A stretch of 64,000 nucleotides of DNA from Candidatus Villigracilaceae bacterium (GCA_026645935.1 JAPKMP010000016.1:29053-93052), one strand, 5' to 3'. Positions 23,287 to 32,572 are shown, counted from the stretch's first letter. Made by a program: numbers and translations. Notes: generated from the letters alone by a model not told the origin.

Positions 23287-26190
23287 ATGCCCAAATCATT
23301 CACCCTGATCAAAGAACAGCAAATCCCCGAGATCAACTCCCATGTACAACTGTACGAACACAAGCGCACCGGGGCGAGGCTGCTCTCGGTCATCAACGAC
23401 GACGAGAACAAGGTCTTCAGCATCAACTTCCGCACGCCGCCGAAGGATTCGAGCGGCGTGGCGCACATCCTCGAACATTCGGTGCTGGGCGGCTCGGAGA
23501 AGTACCCGGTCAAGGAACCGTTCGTGGAACTGGTGAAAGGCTCGCTGGCGACCTTCATCAACGCCTTTACCTATCCCGACAAGACCTGTTACCCCGTGGC
23601 AAGCCAGAACGAAAAGGATTTCTACAACCTGATCGACGTGTATATGGACGCGGTCCTGCATCCGCGCATCGACGAGCAGACCCTGATGCAGGAGGGCTGG
23701 CATTATGAAGTGGAAGACGATGCGCTGACCTACAAGGGCGTTGTCTTCAATGAAATGAAGGGTGCGTATTCCTCGCCGGAGAATTTACTGGCGCGCACCA
23801 TCCAGCAATCGCTCTTCCCGAAACACCTGTACGGAGTGGATTCGGGCGGCGACCCGGCGAACATCCCCGACCTGACTTACGAAAATTTCCGCGGGTTCTG
23901 GGAGTCGTATTATCACCCGTCCAATTCGTTCATCTTCTTCTACGGCAATGACGACCCTGAGAAACGCTTGAAATTGATGGAAGGTTATTTCAAGCCGTAT
24001 AAAAAGAAGAAGGTCAAGTCCGCGGTGCCGATGAGCAAGCCGTTCAAGAAACCGAAGAAGGTCGAGACCTCCTACATCGCCAGCGAAGGCGAGGAGATCG
24101 AGAACAAACATTACCTGACCGTCAATTGGAAGTTGACCGACACCTTCGACCCCGTCCTCACGCTCAGCTTCCAGATCCTTTCGCACACGCTGATCGGCAC
24201 GCCCGCCTCCCCGCTCCGCAAGGCGCTGCTGGATTCGGGTCTCGGCGAAGACCTTGCCGGGGGCGGACTCGAAACCGAACTGCGCGAGATGTACTTCTCC
24301 ACCGGGTTGAAAGGCACGCGCGCCCGCAGCGCGAAGAAGGTCGAAACGCTGATCTTCGATACCCTGCAATCCCTCGTCACAGACGGCATCGACCCTGACA
24401 TGACCGCGGCTTCGATCAACACCATCGAGTTCGCCCTGCGTGAGAACAACACCGGCTCCTTCCCGCGCGGAATCGGGCTGATGCTGCGCGCGCTGACCAC
24501 ATGGTTGCACGACGACGACCCCTTCAAAGTGCTTGCCTTCGAAGCGCCATTGGCTGATATCAAGAGTCGACTCACCAACGACTCGCGCTACTTCGAGAAG
24601 TTGATCCAGACGTATTTGCTGGAGAATAATCACCGGACGACCCTGCGCTTCAAACCGGACCCGGAATTGGGTCAGCGCCTCGAGGCGGAGGAGAAGTCCC
24701 GGCTGGAATCTGCCAGGTCCGCGATGAGCGCGGATGAGATCCGCAAACACGCCAATAATGCGGAAGAACTAAAAGCGAGACAGGAGACTCCCGACTCTGC
24801 GGACGCATTGGCGACCATCCCGACCCTCGAACTGAAAGACCTCGACAAACAAGCCCGCACGATCCCCATCGAAGAGATCCAGGTGCAGGATGCGAAAGTC
24901 CTTTATCACGACATCTTCACCAACGGCATCCTCTATCTCGACATCGCCTTCGACCTGCGCGCCATGCCGAAGGAACTGCTCCCGCTGACGGAGGTCTTCG
25001 CGCGCGCGTTGTTCGAGATGGGCACCGAGACCGAAGATTACGTCAAACTCTCGCAGCGAATCGGCAAAAGCACCGGCGGAATCCACGGCACATCGGTCAG
25101 CCTGACAAACCTCCCCACGAAAGAGGCGCAGGCGCATTTGATGATCCGGGGCAAGTCCACGGTGAGTCAAAGCCAGGAGATGCTGTCCATCCTGAGGGAC
25201 GTCCTCCTGACCGTGAAGCTCGACAACAAGGAACGCCTCAGGCAGATCGTCCTCGAAGAAAAATCCGGCGTGGAGTCGGCGCTGGCGCCCGCCGGGCATC
25301 GCTTTGCGAACATGCGCCTGCGCTCGCAGTTCGGCGGCACAGGCTGGATCAACGACCAGACGCGCGGCGTGGGTTATCTTTTTGCATTGCGCGAACTTGC
25401 GAACGACATCGACAAGAACTGGAAGAGGGTGCTCGAAAAAATGGAAGCGATGCGCGAGTCGCTCATCAATTGCAAGACGATGATCGCGAACGTCACGCTC
25501 GATGAGGCGAATTGGAAGACGGTCCGCCCGCATGTTGAGAATTTCATCTTCGCCATGCCGGTCAGGGATGCAACGCGTTGGAATGTGGAAGCAAAAACCT
25601 CCATGCAAAAAGAAGGGCTGGCGATCCCGGCGCAGGTCAACTACGTGGGGAAAGGCGCGAACCTTTTCGACCTTGGCTATGAATATGACGGTTCGGCGCA
25701 GGTCGTCATCGGCTATCTCGGCATGACGCATCTTTGGGAGAAGGTCCGCGTGCAGGGCGGCGCGTACGGCGTCTTCGCCCAACTCGACGACACGACCGGC
25801 GTGTTTACCTACCTCTCGTACCGCGACCCAAACGTGGATGACACCATCAAGAGTTATGATGCCGCGCCGGCCTTCCTGAAAGGGCTCGAGTCCTCCCGGC
25901 TGTCGGATAACGAGTTGAAGAAAGCCGTCATCTCGACCATCGGCGAACTGGACGCCTATCAACTGCCCGACGCGAAAGGCTACACGTCCATGATGCGCCA
26001 CCTCACCGGCCGCACCGACGACATGCGGCAGAGAATCCGCGACCAGGTCCTCTCCACGAACGGAGAAGATTTCCTCGCGTTCGGCGAGGCACTGGAGAAG
26101 GCGATCAGGTCTGATGCCGTGGTCGTGGTCGGCACTCAATCCGCGCTGGAAGGTTCGAAGGAAAAATTGAAGATCACGAAGGTTGCATAG
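23287..26190 (+). CDS. M16C zinc peptidase (presequence-protease-like)
   Basis: 967-residue peptidase of the insulinase superfamily, PreP/falcilysin type. The inverted zinc motif HILEH lies near residue 60 in SGVAHILEHSVLGGSEKYP, the third ligand Glu lies in NEMKGAYSSPE near 155, and FINAFTYPDKTCYPV is diagnostic for M16C. Two halves of about 450 residues each form the clam-shell, with the second half degenerate and carrying VQGGAYGVFAQ. No signal peptide, so probably a cytoplasmic oligopeptidase. ATG 23287 has AAAGGA upstream. Apparently monocistronic. Confidence 0.93.
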   Translation: MPKSFTLIKEQQIPEINSHVQLYEHKRTGARLLSVINDDENKVFSINFRTPPKDSSGVAHILEHSVLGGSEKYPVKEPFVELVKGSLATFINAFTYPDKTCYPVASQNEKDFYNLIDVYMDAVLHPRIDEQTLMQEGWHYEVEDDALTYKGVVFNEMKGAYSSPENLLARTIQQSLFPKHLYGVDSGGDPANIPDLTYENFRGFWESYYHPSNSFIFFYGNDDPEKRLKLMEGYFKPYKKKKVKSAVPMSKPFKKPKKVETSYIASEGEEIENKHYLTVNWKLTDTFDPVLTLSFQILSHTLIGTPASPLRKALLDSGLGEDLAGGGLETELREMYFSTGLKGTRARSAKKVETLIFDTLQSLVTDGIDPDMTAASINTIEFALRENNTGSFPRGIGLMLRALTTWLHDDDPFKVLAFEAPLADIKSRLTNDSRYFEKLIQTYLLENNHRTTLRFKPDPELGQRLEAEEKSRLESARSAMSADEIRKHANNAEELKARQETPDSADALATIPTLELKDLDKQARTIPIEEIQVQDAKVLYHDIFTNGILYLDIAFDLRAMPKELLPLTEVFARALFEMGTETEDYVKLSQRIGKSTGGIHGTSVSLTNLPTKEAQAHLMIRGKSTVSQSQEMLSILRDVLLTVKLDNKERLRQIVLEEKSGVESALAPAGHRFANMRLRSQFGGTGWINDQTRGVGYLFALRELANDIDKNWKRVLEKMEAMRESLINCKTMIANVTLDEANWKTVRPHVENFIFAMPVRDATRWNVEAKTSMQKEGLAIPAQVNYVGKGANLFDLGYEYDGSAQVVIGYLGMTHLWEKVRVQGGAYGVFAQLDDTTGVFTYLSYRDPNVDDTIKSYDAAPAFLKGLESSRLSDNELKKAVISTIGELDAYQLPDAKGYTSMMRHLTGRTDDMRQRIRDQVLSTNGEDFLAFGEALEKAIRSDAVVVVGTQSALEGSKEKLKITKVA

Positions 26191-26228
26191 ACAAAGACAA
26201 AAATTAGGCCGCGTTTTAGGTAAAATAA

Positions 26229-26253
26229 GAGGGCAGGTTAAATCTCTGCCCTC
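26229..26253 (+). promoter_or_regulatory. Perfect hairpin in the leader of the nucleotidyltransferase pair
   Basis: GAGGGCAG (26229-26236) pairs with CTGCCCTC (26246-26253). A -10-like TAAAAT (26221-26226) ends 2 bases before it and the ATG at 26263 lies 9 bases after. It would sit near the 5' end of the mRNA, or act as a weak terminator of the peptidase gene. Confidence 0.45.
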
Positions 26254-26262
26254 ATTTGATTT

Positions 26263-26766
26263 ATGGCTACAAACACCGCATCATCCGTAACGAATGATCA
26301 ACTCGTCTCAGAACTCTGGGCGCAGGATGTTCGTTTTATCCTCGGAAAAAAACCCGATCATCCGCCGACAATGAAGCCTGAAGATTTGATCATTTCCCTG
26401 GCAGAAAACCGGGAAGCGCGGCTACAATTAAGCCTTATTCCACTTTTTCTTTGTCACCCCGAGTTCTCAAAATATGTTAGTGCAACTGTTCATGAGTTAG
26501 ATCCAACTCATCGATTGCTCCTTGAGTGTTTTTACACTGCCGCTGTTTGGATCGAAAGAAAGTACCTATCACGGAACCAACTGCCTGATCTCTACTCGAG
26601 CGAGTTGGGCATTACCCCAGGGGAAGACCCCGAAAAGAACCTGATTTCGCTATCGATCCGGCAAAAGGTATTGAGTGGGCAATCAATTAATTGGCTCGCC
26701 ACCTATCAACATGCAGCCGATGTCTGGTACAAGGACTTGGAACTTCACAAGGTTTATCGTGGATAA
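26263..26766 (+). CDS. Hypothetical protein, upstream partner of a nucleotidyltransferase-like gene
   Basis: 167 residues, no family recognised. No signal peptide or membrane helix; mostly helical by eye (PEDLIISLAENREARLQLS, HRLLLECFYTAAVWIERKYL). Its stop overlaps the GTG start of the next gene by 8 bp, the arrangement of two-gene toxin-antitoxin modules, and its codon use looks less GC-biased than the flanking peptidase and dehydrogenase genes, with many A/T third positions. It may be the antidote or HEPN-like partner, but no HEPN RxxxxH motif is evident. Confidence 0.6.
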   Translation: MATNTASSVTNDQLVSELWAQDVRFILGKKPDHPPTMKPEDLIISLAENREARLQLSLIPLFLCHPEFSKYVSATVHELDPTHRLLLECFYTAAVWIERKYLSRNQLPDLYSSELGITPGEDPEKNLISLSIRQKVLSGQSINWLATYQHAADVWYKDLELHKVYRG

Positions 26767-27097
26767 AGAAATCCTCCAATCCATGTTGACGAAATTGGGA
26801 ACACATCTCCCGGCAGGTTCCCAACTTTTCCTGCTGGGCGGCAGCGCCCTTACCCTTCTTGGCAGCCCACGCCACTCCCAAGATATCGATTTCGTGGGCG
26901 ACGATGTGTATCCTAGCGAACTCCATCGTACAATCGTAAAAAGGGCAGAAGAAGTTAAGGTTCAAATCGACAAGGGATTTATCGAATTCAATGAACTCGA
27001 ACGTATCGTTCTAAAGTCAAAGTCGGAAGCGGGCAAGTTTGATCTGCACCCCGATATTCTCGACCACCTTCTAGAATTGAAATCCAGAATTAAGTAA
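26759..27097 (+). CDS. Nucleotidyltransferase-like protein (MNT/AbiEii-type core)
   Basis: 112 residues from GTG 26759. The core FLLGGSALTLLGSPRHSQDID carries the GG(S) and DxD-type elements of the minimal nucleotidyltransferase superfamily: Gly-Gly-Ser helix start, then SxDID metal-binding Asp residues. This core is shared by AbiEii toxins, MNT antitoxins and DUF6036-like proteins. At 112 residues it is shorter than AbiEii. Coupled by an 8-bp overlap to the unknown gene upstream. The longer in-frame ATG at 26675 lies deep inside that gene and is rejected. Possible toxin-antitoxin component or a house-cleaning transferase; not decidable here. Confidence 0.65.
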   Translation: MDKEILQSMLTKLGTHLPAGSQLFLLGGSALTLLGSPRHSQDIDFVGDDVYPSELHRTIVKRAEEVKVQIDKGFIEFNELERIVLKSKSEAGKFDLHPDILDHLLELKSRIK

Positions 27098-27122
27098 CTC
27101 TCCATCCTCCACAGGAGTCACC

Positions 27123-30100
27123 ATGAACATCACCCTCAAAGTTAATGGAATTGAGCACGCGATCGAAACCCCAGCATCCACCACCCTGCTCGCCGCATTG
27201 CGCGGGCTTGGCTTTCACGGCGTAAAGTTTGGCGACGAGCAGGGACTCTCCGGAGCGGATACAGTTTTATTGGATGGCAAACCCGTCAACGCCGGGTCGA
27301 TGCTGGCGGCGCAGGCGGAAGGTCATGCCGTGGCGACGATCGAAGCTTTGGGTGAACATCCCGAGCAGGGCTGGCGAAAGACCGACGGTCTTCATCCGCT
27401 TCAAAAGGCGTTCGTTGAATCCGGCGCGATCCAATGCGGATACTGCACACCGGCGCAGATCCTTGCGGCGAAGAGCCTGCTCGATAAAAATCCGAATCCG
27501 GGGGAGGCGGACGTGCGCGAGGCTTTATCGGGAGTGTTGTGCCGGTGTACGGGTTATCTCAAACCAATCCAGGCAGTGATGAAAGCCGCGGCTGTGATGC
27601 GCGGGGATGAGCCCATCGATGTGACATCCATCCATTGGGATTTTGGCACATCCGGACCTGTACCTCCCACTGGAGCTTCCACCTCACCCTCCGCCGCCGT
27701 GTTGACCCGCCCCAAGGTTGTCGTCACGCCGGAAACAGAGAAATGGCAGACCGTCGGGAAGCCGGAAAAGAAAGTGGACGCGATCAAACTCGTGCAGGGC
27801 AAGCCCGCCTTCGCCGCAGACATGGATATGCGCGGAATGCTGCACGCGAAAGTATTACGATCCCCGCACGCGCATGCAAAGATCAAACGCATCGACGCGA
27901 CCAAGGCGCTGGCATTACAAGGCGTCGTCGCCGTCTTGACATGGCGGGATATTCCACGTGTCGTGTATTCCACAGCCGGTCAATCAGACCCGATCCCCGG
28001 TCCGCTGGATTCGTTTTCGCTCGACAACAAGGTCCGCTTTGTCGGCGACCGGGTGGCGTTCATCGCGGCAGAAACGGCGGAGATCGCCGAGAAAGCCCTT
28101 TCCCTGATCGAAGTGGATTACGAAATCCTGCCAGCCATCATCGACTCGCGCGATGCGATGAAGCCGGATGCGATAAGAATCCACGACGAGCCGGAATATG
28201 TCAACTTTGCAGATTCAAACCCTGAGAAAAATCTTGCGGCGCATATCCGCATAGACATCGGCGACGTGAACAAAGGTTTTGCCGAGGCAGATGAAATTTT
28301 CGAAGCCGAATACGAAGTGCCCAAAGTCCAGCAGGCGCATATCGAGCCGCATGTCTGTGTGACCTACTGGGACGAAGACGACCGGCTGGTAATTCGCACA
28401 TCCACGCAGGTTCCATTCCACGTGCGGAGAATGCTCGCTCCGGTGCTGGGCCTGCCCGTCAAAAGAATCCGCGTCATCAAGCCGCGCATCGGCGGCGGCT
28501 TCGGCGGCAAGCAGGAAGTTCTGATGGAAGACGTGGCGGCTCATTTGACGATAGCCACGAAGCGTCCCGTCATCTACGAATACAGCCGGGAAGAGGAATT
28601 CATTGCAGCGCGTTCGCGTCACCCAATGAGGGTGAAGATGAAGACCGGCGTGAAAAAGGACGGCACCATCACCGCAAACGCCATGTACGCATTATCCGAT
28701 ACAGGCGCGTATGGCTGTCATGCCCTGACCGTGACCGGGAATACAGGTCACAAATCGATGGCGCTGTACGTGGGCGACGGCGAATATCGCAAATCCCCCA
28801 ATATCCAATTCCATGCAGACGTGGTGTATACCAACACGCCGCCCGCCGGCGCCTTCCGCGGATACGGCGTGCCGCAAGGCTACTGGCCCCTTGACCGCCA
28901 CCTGGAAAAGATCGCCCGCGCGATGGGTTTCGACCCCATCGACTTCCGATTGAAAAATGCGATTCGCCCCGGCGAGTATCATCCATTTTCGACGGCATGG
29001 AACGAGGGCCGTGAACCGCGCCCTGAGATCATCCACACCGTTGGGCTCGAACAATGTGTTGCGCAAGGGAAAGCAGCGATCGGCTGGGATCAGAAGTTTG
29101 GGAATGAGGAATGGCGTAATGCGGTTCCAGGTTCCAGGTTTCAGGTTTCAGACAAAAACCTGACACCTGACACTTCGCACCTGAAACGTGGAATTGGCGT
29201 GGCGATGGTCATGCAGGGGACGGCAATTCCCTACCTCGACATGGGCGGCGCATCGATCAAGATGAACGATGACGGTTCATTCAACCTGCTCGTTGGCGCG
29301 ACAGACCTCGGGACCGGCTCCGATACCGTCCTCGCGCAGATGGCAGCGGAAGTGTTGGGCGTGCCCGTCGAAGATATGATCACGTATTCATCCGATACGG
29401 ATTTCACTCCCTTCGATAAAGGCGCATACGCTTCGTCAACGACTTACATTTCTGGAACCGCTGCAACCAAGGCTGCTCAGATCGTCGCTGAAAGAATCAA
29501 AATCCGCGCGGCAAAGATGCTGGGAATGGCAGATTCCGAATACCAGAATATTCGATTGTCAGACAGCAAAGCCATCGCCCCCGACGGACGATCCGTGACG
29601 CTTGCGGAGATCGCGCTCGATACATTGCACAAGAACAACCAGGAACAGATCATGGGCGTGGCAAGTTACGTCTCGCCTGTGTCCCCTCCCCCATTCGCGG
29701 CGCAATTCGCCGAAGTGACCGTGGACACGGAAACGGGCCAGGTTACCGTGGATAAGCTTGTGATGGCGGTGGATTCGGGCGTGATCGTCAATCCGCTCAC
29801 GGCTTCGGGGCAGATCGAAGGCGGCATGACGCAGGCTCTCGGTTACGCCGTCTGCGAAGAGATGCGTTACGACGAAAAAGGTTCGGCGTACGAACGCGAC
29901 CTGGACCGCTATCACATCTTCCGCTCGGACGAAATGCCCGATCTCGAAACCATCTTCGTGGAAACCTTCGAGCCGAGTCATCCTTTCGGGGTCAAAGCTG
30001 TCGCGGAAATCCCGATGGACGGCGTTGCTCCGGCAGTTGGGAACGCAATCCTCAACGCGATTGGTGCCAATGTCGACGAGATCCCTGCCACGCCGGAAAG

Positions 30101-30128
30101 GGTTTGGAAGGCGATCAAGAATCTATAA
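27123..30128 (+). CDS. Fused [2Fe-2S]/molybdopterin Mo hydroxylase (Se-dependent XDH-like)
   Basis: 1001-residue fusion of a ferredoxin-like domain (1-160) and a xanthine dehydrogenase-type Mo-binding subunit (200-1000). Cluster II ligands are intact (CGYC at 105/108, CRC at 140/142), but the plant-ferredoxin cluster I motif is gone: the four expected Cys positions are D38, S43, D46 and G58 in GDEQGLSGAD and VNAGS. Mo-domain blocks are GGGFGGKQ, RGYGVPQGYWP and GVKAVAEIPMDG, whose Glu is the catalytic base of the family. The last block and the fused layout resemble the selenium-dependent Mo hydroxylase group; a yqeB gene lies at 34640. Residues near 668-690 derive from an inserted heptad-repeat palindrome. 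AGGAG precedes ATG 27123. Confidence 0.87.
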   Translation: MNITLKVNGIEHAIETPASTTLLAALRGLGFHGVKFGDEQGLSGADTVLLDGKPVNAGSMLAAQAEGHAVATIEALGEHPEQGWRKTDGLHPLQKAFVESGAIQCGYCTPAQILAAKSLLDKNPNPGEADVREALSGVLCRCTGYLKPIQAVMKAAAVMRGDEPIDVTSIHWDFGTSGPVPPTGASTSPSAAVLTRPKVVVTPETEKWQTVGKPEKKVDAIKLVQGKPAFAADMDMRGMLHAKVLRSPHAHAKIKRIDATKALALQGVVAVLTWRDIPRVVYSTAGQSDPIPGPLDSFSLDNKVRFVGDRVAFIAAETAEIAEKALSLIEVDYEILPAIIDSRDAMKPDAIRIHDEPEYVNFADSNPEKNLAAHIRIDIGDVNKGFAEADEIFEAEYEVPKVQQAHIEPHVCVTYWDEDDRLVIRTSTQVPFHVRRMLAPVLGLPVKRIRVIKPRIGGGFGGKQEVLMEDVAAHLTIATKRPVIYEYSREEEFIAARSRHPMRVKMKTGVKKDGTITANAMYALSDTGAYGCHALTVTGNTGHKSMALYVGDGEYRKSPNIQFHADVVYTNTPPAGAFRGYGVPQGYWPLDRHLEKIARAMGFDPIDFRLKNAIRPGEYHPFSTAWNEGREPRPEIIHTVGLEQCVAQGKAAIGWDQKFGNEEWRNAVPGSRFQVSDKNLTPDTSHLKRGIGVAMVMQGTAIPYLDMGGASIKMNDDGSFNLLVGATDLGTGSDTVLAQMAAEVLGVPVEDMITYSSDTDFTPFDKGAYASSTTYISGTAATKAAQIVAERIKIRAAKMLGMADSEYQNIRLSDSKAIAPDGRSVTLAEIALDTLHKNNQEQIMGVASYVSPVSPPPFAAQFAEVTVDTETGQVTVDKLVMAVDSGVIVNPLTASGQIEGGMTQALGYAVCEEMRYDEKGSAYERDLDRYHIFRSDEMPDLETIFVETFEPSHPFGVKAVAEIPMDGVAPAVGNAILNAIGANVDEIPATPERVWKAIKNL
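29123..29192 (+). repeat. Heptanucleotide-repeat palindrome inserted in frame in the Mo hydroxylase gene
   Basis: Seventy bases divide into ten 7-mers: GGTTCCA twice, GGTTTCA twice, GACAAAA, ACCTGAC twice, ACTTCGC, ACCTGAA, ACGTGGA. The left half (GGTTYCA units) is roughly complementary to the right half (ACCTGAN units), giving a long imperfect hairpin. It encodes residues with no counterpart in the enzyme family, between EEWRNA and GIGVAMVMQG. Confidence 0.7.
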
Positions 30129-30149
30129 ACGAGCCCGACATGCGGAAAA

Positions 30150-30194
30150 AAAAGGACTCGCCCGGGATTTAGATGCCGTTGGCGGGTTCTTTTT
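30150..30194 (+). terminator. Intrinsic terminator after Mo hydroxylase
   Basis: AAAGGACTCGCC pairs with GGCGGGTTCTTT around an 18-base loop and ends in a T5 run (30190-30194). An A8 run precedes it. Confidence 0.7.
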
Positions 30195-30287
30195 GTCAAC
30201 CTGGGCGGGAGGGAATGGAATTTTAATTTCATACCGGAGGATCCACATGGGAGAGGCATGTTCGGATTAATTCGAGCCAATGCAAGA

Positions 30288-30293
30288 TATAAT
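30288..30293 (+). promoter_or_regulatory. -10 box upstream of pyrophosphatase gene
   Basis: Perfect TATAAT, 33 bases before the ATG at 30327, with AAGGAAA between them as a ribosome site. No convincing -35. Confidence 0.4.
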
Positions 30294-30326
30294 TATAGAT
30301 TGGACATCGCAAGGAAATAATAACCA

Positions 30327-31670
30327 ATGCCAGATCAAATCTATATCGTAGGCCATATCAATCCGGATACCGACTCGATCGCGTCCGCCATGGGGTATGC
30401 CTGGCTTCTGCGCGAGAGAGACAGAGTCAACGCGATCCCCGCGCGAGCCGGGGCGTTGAATCCGCAAACGTCATGGGCGCTTAAAACCATCGGGCTCGAA
30501 TCTCCGATCCTGCTCACAGATGCGTCGCCCAGGTTTGAGTCTGTGATGCACAGGTTGGACAGCATCCGCCCCGATGCGCAGCTTGGCGCGGCGTGGACCC
30601 TCGCCAGCCGCACCGGCGGACTCGCTCCCATCGTAAACGAGGACGGAACGCCATTCGGAATCATCAACGGCTTGAGCCTCTTCAATTATTTCACCAACAT
30701 TCTTGGTCCCCGCCCCGGCGACACGACCGTGCGCGAGATGATGTCTGCCCAGTGCAAGGACGCAGCAGATACGAATGTGCCAAAGTTCAAGGCAAACGCC
30801 CACATCCGCGATTCCCTTAATCGAATCCTTCGCGATGAGATCGATGATTACTGGGTGGTGGATGATAACGGACTTTATCTCGGCATTGCCCGCCAACGGA
30901 ACATACTTAATCCGCCGCGCCTCAAGATCATCCTTGTGGATCATAATGAGCCACGCCAGTCCATCGCCGCGCTCGAGGAAGCCGAATTGCTTGAAATTTT
31001 GGATCATCACCGCCTTGGCAACCCCTACACTCACCAACCGATTCGCTTCACAGTGGATGTGGTCGGCTCGACATCGACCCTTGTCACGGAACAGATAGCC
31101 GAGGCGGGACTCTCCGCCCCGCCAAAGATCGCTGGCGCGCTTCTTGCCGGACTGTTATCGGATACGCTTATCCTGACCTCTCCCACCACGACAAATCGTG
31201 ACCGCACCGCTGCAGAACGACTCGCGCGTTGGACGTTCGTCGGAGGAAGCCCGTTGCAGGGCGAAACCATCGAATCATTCGGCAAATCCATTCTCAGCGC
31301 TGGCGCGGGACTCTCGAACCGAAAACCGGAAGAAGTCGTCAGCACAGACATCAAATCCTTCGAAGGCGGCGGATTCAAATTTGCGGTGGCGCAGGTGGAA
31401 GTAACCGACCTGATGCAGCTGACCGAGCATCTAAATCCGCTTACCAATGCGCTCGATAACCTGCGCGATAAACGCGGACTCGACTTTGCCATGCTGCTCG
31501 TCACTGACATCGTACGCGGGACGAGCCGGTTATTGGTCTCTTCATCCGCGCCGCCCGTGTTGAACGATCTCCCCTACCCGCCCCTGCCCGATGGTTCCCG
31601 CGACGCGTCCGGAGTCGTTTCGAGGAAAAAACAATTACTTCCTGTGGTATTGGGATTGTTGGATAGATAG
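30327..31670 (+). CDS. ppaC: DHH-family manganese-dependent inorganic pyrophosphatase with CBS domains
   Basis: Hydrolyses pyrophosphate to phosphate in the cytoplasm. The 447-residue product is a family II PPase enlarged by a regulatory insert. DHH motifs are IVGHINPDTDSIASAMGY near the N terminus, LVDHNEPRQS near 210 and EILDHHRLGN near 230. Between about 60 and 190 lies an insert with CBS repeats (TLASRTGGLAPIVNEDGTPFG and DDYWVVDDNGLYLGIAR); CBS-PPases bind adenine nucleotides there and are regulated by them. No DRTGG domain is obvious, so the insert looks like CBS-only. The DHHA2 C-terminal domain includes GGGFKFAVAQVEVTD. It is followed after 23 bp by a hydrolase gene. Confidence 0.9.
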   Translation: MPDQIYIVGHINPDTDSIASAMGYAWLLRERDRVNAIPARAGALNPQTSWALKTIGLESPILLTDASPRFESVMHRLDSIRPDAQLGAAWTLASRTGGLAPIVNEDGTPFGIINGLSLFNYFTNILGPRPGDTTVREMMSAQCKDAADTNVPKFKANAHIRDSLNRILRDEIDDYWVVDDNGLYLGIARQRNILNPPRLKIILVDHNEPRQSIAALEEAELLEILDHHRLGNPYTHQPIRFTVDVVGSTSTLVTEQIAEAGLSAPPKIAGALLAGLLSDTLILTSPTTTNRDRTAAERLARWTFVGGSPLQGETIESFGKSILSAGAGLSNRKPEEVVSTDIKSFEGGGFKFAVAQVEVTDLMQLTEHLNPLTNALDNLRDKRGLDFAMLLVTDIVRGTSRLLVSSSAPPVLNDLPYPPLPDGSRDASGVVSRKKQLLPVVLGLLDR

Positions 31671-31693
31671 AATTCTTCGATTACTCCAGGTCA

Positions 31694-32572
31694 ATGATCA
31701 ATTTTCCATACCTTGATGAAACGATTCCCTTGAACGAAGAAACCCGCAAAGGCTTACCGGGTTCGTTCATTACGCTCCCAAGCGGAGTCACGCACTACGA
31801 AGAAGGCGGAGATAAAAACGGAAAAGCCGTAGTCCTTGTGCATGGTTTCTCGGTCCCATATTTTATCTACGACCCCACCTTCGAGTTCCTCAGCAAACAG
31901 GGATTTCGCGTCCTGCGCTACGACCTGCTCGGGCGCGGTTTTTCCGACAGACCCAACTCCCGCTATGATATATCCCTGTTCGTCCGGCAGCTCAAGGAAT
32001 TGCTCGAGGCGTTGGACTGCAAGAATATCAGCCTCGTCGGACTCTCCATGGGAGGGCCGATCACAGCCGCATTCATTGACGCATATCCAGATGATGTTGC
32101 CAAACACATCCTGATCGACCCGTGCGGCGCAAAGCCGATATCGCTCTCGCCCCTCCTCGAAGCGGTGAAAATTCCCATCCTTGGCGAAATACTCATCGGT
32201 TTGTTTGGCACGGGAAGCATGGTTAAAAGTGTCGCTGCCGACATGTTCTCGCCGAGACTGGTGGAGCAATTCCAGGAGAGATATCGAAACCAGATGAGAT
32301 ACCGGGGATTCAAACGCGCCATCCTTTCCACCCTGCGATGCGAGATGCTTGGCTCCTTTATCGAGATCTTTGAACGGGTCGGTAAACTGAAAAAGCCTGC
32401 TTTGATTTTATGGGGTAAGCAGGATACCACGGTCCCCTTCGAGCAAAGCGCGGATATTCGAAACGCCATCCCCCATGCTGAATTTCACGCCTTCGACAAT
32501 TGCGGCCACATCCCCCATTACGAGCGCGCAAGCGAAGTAAATGAATTTCTGTTAGAATTTTTGAAGAGATAA
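31694..32572 (+). CDS. Alpha/beta-fold hydrolase
   Basis: 292-residue serine hydrolase. Visible elements are the oxyanion loop LVHGFSVPYFIYDP, the nucleophile elbow GLSMGGP (Ser near residue 118), the acid in LWGKQDTTVPFEQS and the catalytic His in NCGHIPHYERA. The N terminus has no signal peptide. Substrate not identifiable; the closest general groups are epoxide hydrolase-like and lipase-like esterases. Lies 23 bp after ppaC with a weak ribosome site (CCAGG), so probably co-transcribed with it. Confidence 0.87.
   Translation: MINFPYLDETIPLNEETRKGLPGSFITLPSGVTHYEEGGDKNGKAVVLVHGFSVPYFIYDPTFEFLSKQGFRVLRYDLLGRGFSDRPNSRYDISLFVRQLKELLEALDCKNISLVGLSMGGPITAAFIDAYPDDVAKHILIDPCGAKPISLSPLLEAVKIPILGEILIGLFGTGSMVKSVAADMFSPRLVEQFQERYRNQMRYRGFKRAILSTLRCEMLGSFIEIFERVGKLKKPALILWGKQDTTVPFEQSADIRNAIPHAEFHAFDNCGHIPHYERASEVNEFLLEFLKR

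Noticed and set aside
24769..26139. 456-codon open frame on the minus strand
   Set aside because: It lies wholly opposite the M16C peptidase, has His/Asp/Val-biased composition typical of antisense frames in GC-rich DNA, and matches no family.
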